Part shown: one piece after another, positions 36,211 to 40,318 of the stretch
Numbering within the stretch: the first letter of the stretch is position 1
Layout: every line of letters begins with the position of its first letter
Assembly: GCA_025934495.1 (NCBI GenBank)
Contig: JAICXY010000020.1
Span: 1 to 40,318 of the forward strand
Source: Candidatus Nitrosocosmicus sp.
GTDB taxonomy: Archaea; Thermoproteota; Nitrososphaeria; Nitrososphaerales; Nitrososphaeraceae
Direction of reading: 5' to 3'
Length of the DNA stretch: 40,318 nucleotides
The notes under the pieces: model-generated
Seen by the model: only the letters and a program-made list of their open reading frames with translations
What the model was told of the DNA's origin: nothing
Database searches by the model: none
Program-made: the position numbers and the translations under genes

Positions 36211-36445
36211 TAGGACATTTTTGCCCGTATTCTTAAAATTAGTAAAATATAAAATATCAAGGTTTTTGTATTATTTGCTTTGAAAATATTTTATTAATAC
36301 AATAATATTTAAAAAATATTAAATATCACTACGACGTATTAAAAAAAATTATAAAAGGTATTAAAGACGACTATAACATAAATAGCAGATTTAGCAAGAC
36401 GGAAGTAGAAAAATGGAAAATGATTTTGTTTATGCGTGGTTGTAG

Positions 36446-36667
36446 TCACCTTAAATCCTTTGCTCTTATTGGGAATCTTATAACAAAGTAGCCAAGTCAT
36501 ATTAAAAATGCGCCTATAATGATATAGATGATTCCAGATATTAACGCATGATATAGGGCAAGTTCAGCAATACCATAAAAAAGCAGTATTATGCCCACTA
36601 TTGCTACTGCGATCCTATCAATATTTGACAAATGTAACCTAGTAGATATTTTACGATTGATGACCAC
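36446..36667 (-). pseudogene. Small two-helix membrane protein with in-frame TGA
   Basis: From GTG at 36667 the frame reads RLHLSNIDRIAVAIVGIILL, FYGIAELALYHALISGIIYI, IIGAFLI, a TGA at 36497-36499, then LGYFVIRFPIRAKDLR and TGA at 36446. Protein-like Glu/Gln-rich text (EDQEHQQEEQVISE) also precedes the GTG in the same frame after another TGA, so the original gene may have been longer. Two hydrophobic helices indicate a membrane protein. Confidence 0.45.
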
Positions 36668-36812
36668 TCGTCACTCACTTATAACTTGTTCTTCTTGTTG
36701 ATGTTCTTGATCCTCTCTAACTTCACATATACATACCTACACGGTATCCAAAAAGAAGAAAATGGCCACTCTCCTTTGTATTCTATTTGGAAAGTCTATC
36801 GGTTAAGTAAAA

Positions 36813-36820
36813 AAAGGAGG
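36813..36820 (+). promoter_or_regulatory. Shine-Dalgarno sequence of the FMN reductase gene
   Basis: AAAGGAGG is a perfect ribosome site. Its distance of 9 bases to the ATG at 36830 is ideal; the ATG at 36824 is only 3 bases away. It rules against the far upstream ATG at 36686. Confidence 0.65.
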
Positions 36821-36829
36821 AAAATGCAT

Positions 36830-37381
36830 ATGTATGCAGGGACTATGAAAAACGTTGTAGCCTTGATCGGAAGTGCAGCGACTTCATCGGCCAACCACAT
36901 AGTGATAGAGTATATCCGATCAGAAGCTAGAGATATTTTCCAGGTAACTGTTTACGACAGACTGAAAACATTGCCTCACTTTAACCCAGAGAAGTCTCTG
37001 GAACATGCGCCATCTGAAATTACGGAGTTACGCAACCTTATCCAGGATGCGGATGGAGTCATAATCAGCACTCCGGAGTATGTGTTCAGCATACCCTCGG
37101 GATTAAAGAATGTCATAGAATGGTGCGTGGCCACTACCGTCTTTTCCGAAAAGCCCTTAGGGATCATCACCGCTTCCACAAGCGGGCTTAAAGGTCATGA
37201 AGAATTGAAATTGATTATGCATACTCTTATGGCAAACTTTACATCTGAGACCACTTTGCTGATCCAGGGTGTTAAGGGAAAAATTGATGCACATGGGGCA
37301 ATTATTGATATCCAAACAAGGGAAAACCTGCAACGGTTCACAAAAGCCTTGTTTACATTAATTTGTAACAGAGCATTGTAG
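36830..37381 (+). CDS. NAD(P)H-dependent FMN reductase (flavodoxin-like fold)
   Basis: About 183 residues starting MYAGTMKNVVALIGSAATSS, chosen from the AAAGGAGG site 9 bases upstream. The FMN phosphate loop GSAATSSAN, the flavin-binding STPEYVFSIPSGLKNVIEWC and the GIITASTSGLKGHEEL segment are characteristic of the NADPH-dependent FMN reductase / chromate- or quinone-reductase-like family. It reduces FMN or small electrophiles in the cytoplasm. Base composition is more GC-rich than surrounding DNA and a strong Shine-Dalgarno sequence is present, suggesting bacterial origin. It stands alone between relics. Confidence 0.88.
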   Translation: MYAGTMKNVVALIGSAATSSANHIVIEYIRSEARDIFQVTVYDRLKTLPHFNPEKSLEHAPSEITELRNLIQDADGVIISTPEYVFSIPSGLKNVIEWCVATTVFSEKPLGIITASTSGLKGHEELKLIMHTLMANFTSETTLLIQGVKGKIDAHGAIIDIQTRENLQRFTKALFTLICNRAL

Positions 37382-37552
37382 AATGGTAAAATCAGCCAAC
37401 TTCTGGCAATAGTTTGGCTAAAAATTGGTAGATAAATCTAGAGGTTTGACTCAGAGTGTGCCAAAATTCCTAGACTAGCTTTTGAATTCTTTTAGGTCGA
37501 GTAAGTAGTATTGAAATATCAAGGATTTCAAAAATACAATAATTATCATCTT

Positions 37553-38075
37553 TTAAAATACTCGGAAGATCTTCGCATTGTATAGGTGGTCCTTCATCAT
37601 CCAATTTAAGAAGGAATCCATTTTCAATATTTTTTTCAGATGTTTTATTCTTTCTATCTCTTCATTACCCTTGTTTTTCCGATAATTAAAATAATTCTTG
37701 GAAATTACACTTTTTATATAGGATATTATTGGGGGGTCATTACCAAAATCTACCAATACTTTAGAGTTTCCTGCTATAGTTTTTTGCTATATGGTTAATT
37801 ATGGACTTGTCTTTCTTATCTTCTGGTTTTTCTTTTTCTACTATTAGTGCTTTTATCAATGTTCTGGATAAACTCGAGCTCTTCCATTCTCTTTCTATGA
37901 TAATCTATATATTGACAGGGTCTTTATCATGACCTGTACCTAGATCTAATATCTTTTTTACACGTTTGTTTGTTTTTATATAGTTAAAACAAAACAAGGC
38001 AAAGTTGCTTGATTCGTCTCCAAAGAAAGCATTGTCGGATTTGTACACTTTGTCCTAGATTTCCGCTTCATTCAT
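37553..38075 (-). pseudogene. Broken SAM-dependent methyltransferase-like gene fused to unknown sequence
   Basis: From the ATG at 38075 the frame reads MNEAEI, TAG at 38055-38057, then DKVYKSDNAFFGDESSNFAL and VKKILDLGTGHDKDPVNI, the SAM-binding motif I region of class I methyltransferases (usually of the form LELGxGxGRD). A TAG follows, and the same frame continues SLSRTLIKALIVEKEKPEDK to a TAA near 37770. A frame shift then opens a 67-codon frame (37553-37756, MVDFGNDPPIISYIKSV) of unknown relation. The later methyltransferase motifs are not seen, so this is a truncated or rearranged remnant. Confidence 0.55.
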
Positions 38076-38369
38076 TATTGTAATTTAACTGTAGACGTGT
38101 ACTCATCAGAGAATTTAAGATTTATTCATCTATTAATTGGATAAATATAGAAATAGCATCACTAAATACAAATTCGATGAGTCAGAGGTATAATTTATAG
38201 AAACAATATGTATATAATATCATAGTTATTACTATTTAGTAGAGTCAATTAGTGAGGTTACTAGCATAGAAATCGGGTTCGTGGTTTCCGTCGTGCTTGC
38301 ACTCTAAAATTAGTATTCATACGAGTATGCTCAACTCGATTATAAAGTTTTATAGGTATACCATTACGC
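38076..38369. other. Intergenic region, nothing recognised
   Basis: About 290 bases. A GGGTTCGTGGTTTCCGTCG segment at 38275 weakly recalls the dispersed repeat core but does not align beyond it. The promoter of the following hydrolase gene is presumably here. Confidence 0.35.
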
Positions 38370-38576
38370 ATGAACAGTATAAGCATCATTTATGTAAGTC
38401 TTTTTTATATACTACGTAGAGTGAATAGGATCGTGTATAGTAACAGACAGATAAAAAAGGATTATCTTTTTATTATAGCAGTATTATCAACGCTCATAGT
38501 TTCAAGCTCATCAATTAGTAACTATAGTTATTTTGATGTTACAAAAGTAGTGTATGGTCAATCAGATTCAAGTTAA
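38370..38576 (+). pseudogene. Signal-peptide part of the secreted hydrolase gene, cut off by TAA
   Basis: 68 codons from the ATG at 38370. A basic head (RRVNRIVYSNRQIKKD) is followed by a hydrophobic core (YLFIIAVLSTLIVSSSS) and a likely cleavage site after VVYG near residue 63. The frame ends at TAA (38574-38576) but continues in the same frame through TNSTNTTNLVNMPQSK into the hydrolase. Such a Thr/Ser/Asn linker after a signal peptide is typical, so the TAA looks like a point mutation in one gene spanning 38370-39491. Confidence 0.65.
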
Positions 38577-38600
38577 ACCAATTCCACCAATACTACTAAT

Positions 38601-39491
38601 TTGGTAAATATGCCGCAATCCAAATTAGAAAAAGTTCGTGTTGGAGATATAGATATTGCATATAAAGTCTTTGGTAAAGGTGACCGCATAATACTTTTCA
38701 ATGGTGCAAATGATGGTATAGATGCATGGGATCGTTCCTTTATAAATAGTGTTTCTTCAAATCACACTGTAATCGTGTTTGATCAACGCAGAATTGGAAA
38801 TACAACAGTTGGTTCGAAACCATACACTTATCAGCAAATAGCAAACGATACTGCTGGTTTGCTTGATGCTCTAGAAATACCAAAAGCAAATATTTTTGGA
38901 TATTCTCTTGGATCATATTTAGCGCAACAGCTCACAATGATGTATCCAGATAAGGCTAATAGTCTTGTACTTGTTGCTTCATCATGTGGTGGAAAAGATC
39001 ATACTCCTAAACCACCCGAGTTCATAAAATTGCAGTCTGATATTGTAAACAAATCTCTAAATAATGTACCTATTCCTCCACAGGAATTGAAATCGCTTTC
39101 AACCGCCTCATTAGGACATGGATGGATAAAACTACATCCTGAATCGGATAACATTCCAGAAAATATCACATCATTACAACAATTAAAGCCTGGTTTGCCT
39201 CTTGAAATAGCAAATAACCAGAACATAGTAGGAAAGCATTGGGAGGATAATCCAAATTGGGTTGGGGCTTGTGAAAAACTTGCGAAATTGGATAAACCCA
39301 CTTTGGTCATAACTGGAACCGATGATAACATGTACCAGCCGTATGTCAATTCTTTAAAGATTGTAGAAAAGATTCCAGGGGCATGGCTTGTACAGATAAA
39401 AAATGCTGGTCATGCCGTAATGGATCAATATCCGGCGGAAGTAGGCAAGATAGTAAATACATTTCTATCGACTACTACCCCAAATAATTGA
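38601..39491 (+). CDS. Alpha/beta hydrolase, separated from its signal peptide
   Basis: About 294-296 residues from TTG at 38601 or ATG at 38610. Alpha/beta-hydrolase motifs: strand and oxyanion region IILFNGANDGIDAW, VIVFDQRRIGNT, nucleophile Ser in FGYSLGSYLAQQL, acid in VITGTDDNMYQPY and His in KNAGHAVMDQYP. It resembles the haloperoxidase/esterase-like group; the substrate is unknown. The upstream frame 38370-38576 supplies a signal peptide in the same reading frame but ends in TAA. The surviving product would therefore be cytoplasmic, or not made at all, unless the stop is read through. Confidence 0.8.
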   Translation: MVNMPQSKLEKVRVGDIDIAYKVFGKGDRIILFNGANDGIDAWDRSFINSVSSNHTVIVFDQRRIGNTTVGSKPYTYQQIANDTAGLLDALEIPKANIFGYSLGSYLAQQLTMMYPDKANSLVLVASSCGGKDHTPKPPEFIKLQSDIVNKSLNNVPIPPQELKSLSTASLGHGWIKLHPESDNIPENITSLQQLKPGLPLEIANNQNIVGKHWEDNPNWVGACEKLAKLDKPTLVITGTDDNMYQPYVNSLKIVEKIPGAWLVQIKNAGHAVMDQYPAEVGKIVNTFLSTTTPNN

Positions 39492-40104
39492 ATCATTCAT
39501 TGAATGAAGTATGAAATGATTTCGGCATCTAACTACCACATGATTTTACAAATGACATACCAAACAATGTAAAACAACTAGGCAGATCACAGAGACGCTT
39601 CACATTAATACCGATTTAAATTTTTCAATTATATAAGACATAAAGGTTTAAGAAGTGAAATGTTCATGGTTGACGTTGTCTCCAACACATAAAATAACAA
39701 AGAAACAAGAGAATCAATTCTTAAAGAAATTGTAACATATACTATTATAACTTTCTTTAGAAGGAATGACTTTAAAAATTATTAATTAAATTATGCACTA
39801 ATACTGATACTAATCATGGTATCGAGTTCAGTGGGATTTAGTTCCGTATGATATACGAGTTCGGTGAAACAACTACAAATTTGTTTTTAATTCGAGGTTA
39901 AAGGATGGTAAAATAGTAAAAGATAATGCTGCAATTTTATTAGAGGGAAACAATTGCAAACACTGCAACAATAATAAAAATATGTAGAAAGAATAAAGCA
40001 AATATTGATAATTTATATCACCAATTAGAAAAAATACAATATCTATATCTTTTTTATCCATCGTCTTTGATATATTAAAATTTGTAAGATGATTCTTGGT
40101 AGTA
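39492..40104. other. Intergenic region of about 610 bases with one long repeat copy
   Basis: No coding text recognised. It contains dispersed repeat copy 7 (39806-39883). The bases directly after the hydrolase stop (AATCATTCATTGAATGAAGT) hold a short inverted repeat, TTCATTGAATGAA, that may help end transcription. Confidence 0.5.
39806..39883 (+). repeat. Dispersed intergenic repeat, copy 7 (longest, double-core form)
   Basis: GATACTAATCATGGTATCGA, then GTTCAGTGGGATTTAGTTC and, 34 bases after the first core, GTTCGGTGAAACAACTACAA ending ATTTG. It joins the double-core arrangement of copy 5 to the tail of copies 1, 2 and 4, showing that they belong to one family. Confidence 0.6.
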
Positions 40105-40318
40105 TTAACTTAGACCAGGAGTTGTATGAATTTTACTTTCACTATGTTTAGCTAAATTTTGTACTCCTGTGAGATGTAACATTACAAATCCAAGGTTACC
40201 CATGTCAGCATCTTTTGAATCACAACTACACAATAATACTACACCTATTTGTTTGGCAGGGGTAAATCCAACAAAAGCATTCCAACCATTGATTGCACCT
40301 GTATGAGTTAACGTCTCT
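40105..40318 (-). CDS. Beta-lactamase-like serine hydrolase, C-terminal part (runs off the window)
   Basis: The minus-strand frame, open from the window edge, reads TLTHTGAINGWNAFVGFTPA, then KQIGVVLLCSCDSKDADMGN and LGFVMLHLTGVQNLAKH, ending with TAA at 40105-40107. The HTG motif followed by a GW-type loop and a GVVLLCS strand is the C-terminal signature of the class C beta-lactamase / penicillin-binding-protein-like family (the HTG corresponds to the KTG-type triad). The nucleophile SxxK region lies outside. It probably acts on ester or peptide bonds; whether the protein is exported cannot be judged. Confidence 0.75.
   Translation of the reverse strand, partial: ETLTHTGAINGWNAFVGFTPAKQIGVVLLCSCDSKDADMGNLGFVMLHLTGVQNLAKHSESKIHTTPGLS

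Noticed and set aside
36686-36829. Upstream extension of the FMN reductase (48 extra residues)
   Set aside because: A perfect Shine-Dalgarno sequence lies just before 36830 and the extension does not fit the family.
38275-38305. Possible tRNA-like or repeat segment (GGGTTCGTGGTTTCCGTCG)
   Set aside because: No cloverleaf could be built around it and it does not align to the repeat beyond a few bases.

Overview
The window reads as chromosomal DNA of a soil-type ammonia-oxidising archaeon of the Nitrososphaeria (Thaumarchaeota), most likely Nitrosocosmicus-like. This is an inference from gene content, not a database result. The support is an AT-rich background with TATA-type, often leaderless starts, small secreted proteins with a shared TKKQ-SLAFVVVAFAT leader, a sensor kinase with a TrmB-like sensor half, a thaumarchaeal-type tyrosine integrase, and cupredoxin chemistry. 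No rRNA, tRNA or CRISPR array was recognised. It is an accessory, heavily eroded region: more than a dozen genes carry stops or frameshifts, and several insertion-sequence relics and MITE-like elements lie between intact genes.

Layout. 1-3.8 kb: two paralogous small secreted proteins, a small exported membrane peptide, long empty AT-rich stretches, hairpins. 3.8-6.5 kb: a minus-strand pair in which a flavin reductase fused to a cyclic-nucleotide-binding domain precedes a class III nucleotidyl cyclase-like gene. 7-10 kb: an IS5-like relic, an aldo/keto reductase and an IS6-like relic. 10.1-12.5 kb: a secreted cupredoxin fused to a PQQ-type beta-propeller. 12.7-16.9 kb: an exported Cache sensor with a possible homopolymer frameshift at its start, a broken NAD(P)-binding epimerase-like gene and an S10 serine carboxypeptidase. 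18-24.7 kb: an esterase-like hydrolase, a MITE, a histidine kinase, a quinone-oxidoreductase-like MDR protein and a solute symporter with its DUF3311 partner. 25-29.8 kb: a frameshifted winged-helix regulator, a CBS protein, zinc-finger-like fragments, an IS6-like element with a near-perfect target duplication, a second cyclase-like gene and a DUF2795 gene with a nonsense codon. 29.8-35.5 kb: a degenerate integrase, a large GMC oxidoreductase and more fragments. 35.5-40.3 kb: an Mpo1/DUF962-like membrane protein, an FMN reductase, a broken methyltransferase, an alpha/beta hydrolase cut off from its signal peptide by a stop codon, and the 3' end of a beta-lactamase-like serine hydrolase.

How the genes may work together. 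The intact genes are dominated by redox enzymes (flavin reductase, aldo/keto reductase, PQQ propeller, MDR, GMC, FMN reductase), by hydrolases, and by sensory proteins (two cyclase-like proteins, a cyclic-nucleotide-binding reductase, Cache, histidine kinase, CBS). The most interesting hypothesis is a small cyclic-nucleotide/redox signalling module at 3.8-6.5 kb. A dispersed 45-75 bp intergenic repeat recurs at least seven times, mostly next to or upstream of intact genes, and is the best candidate for an undescribed sequence family here.
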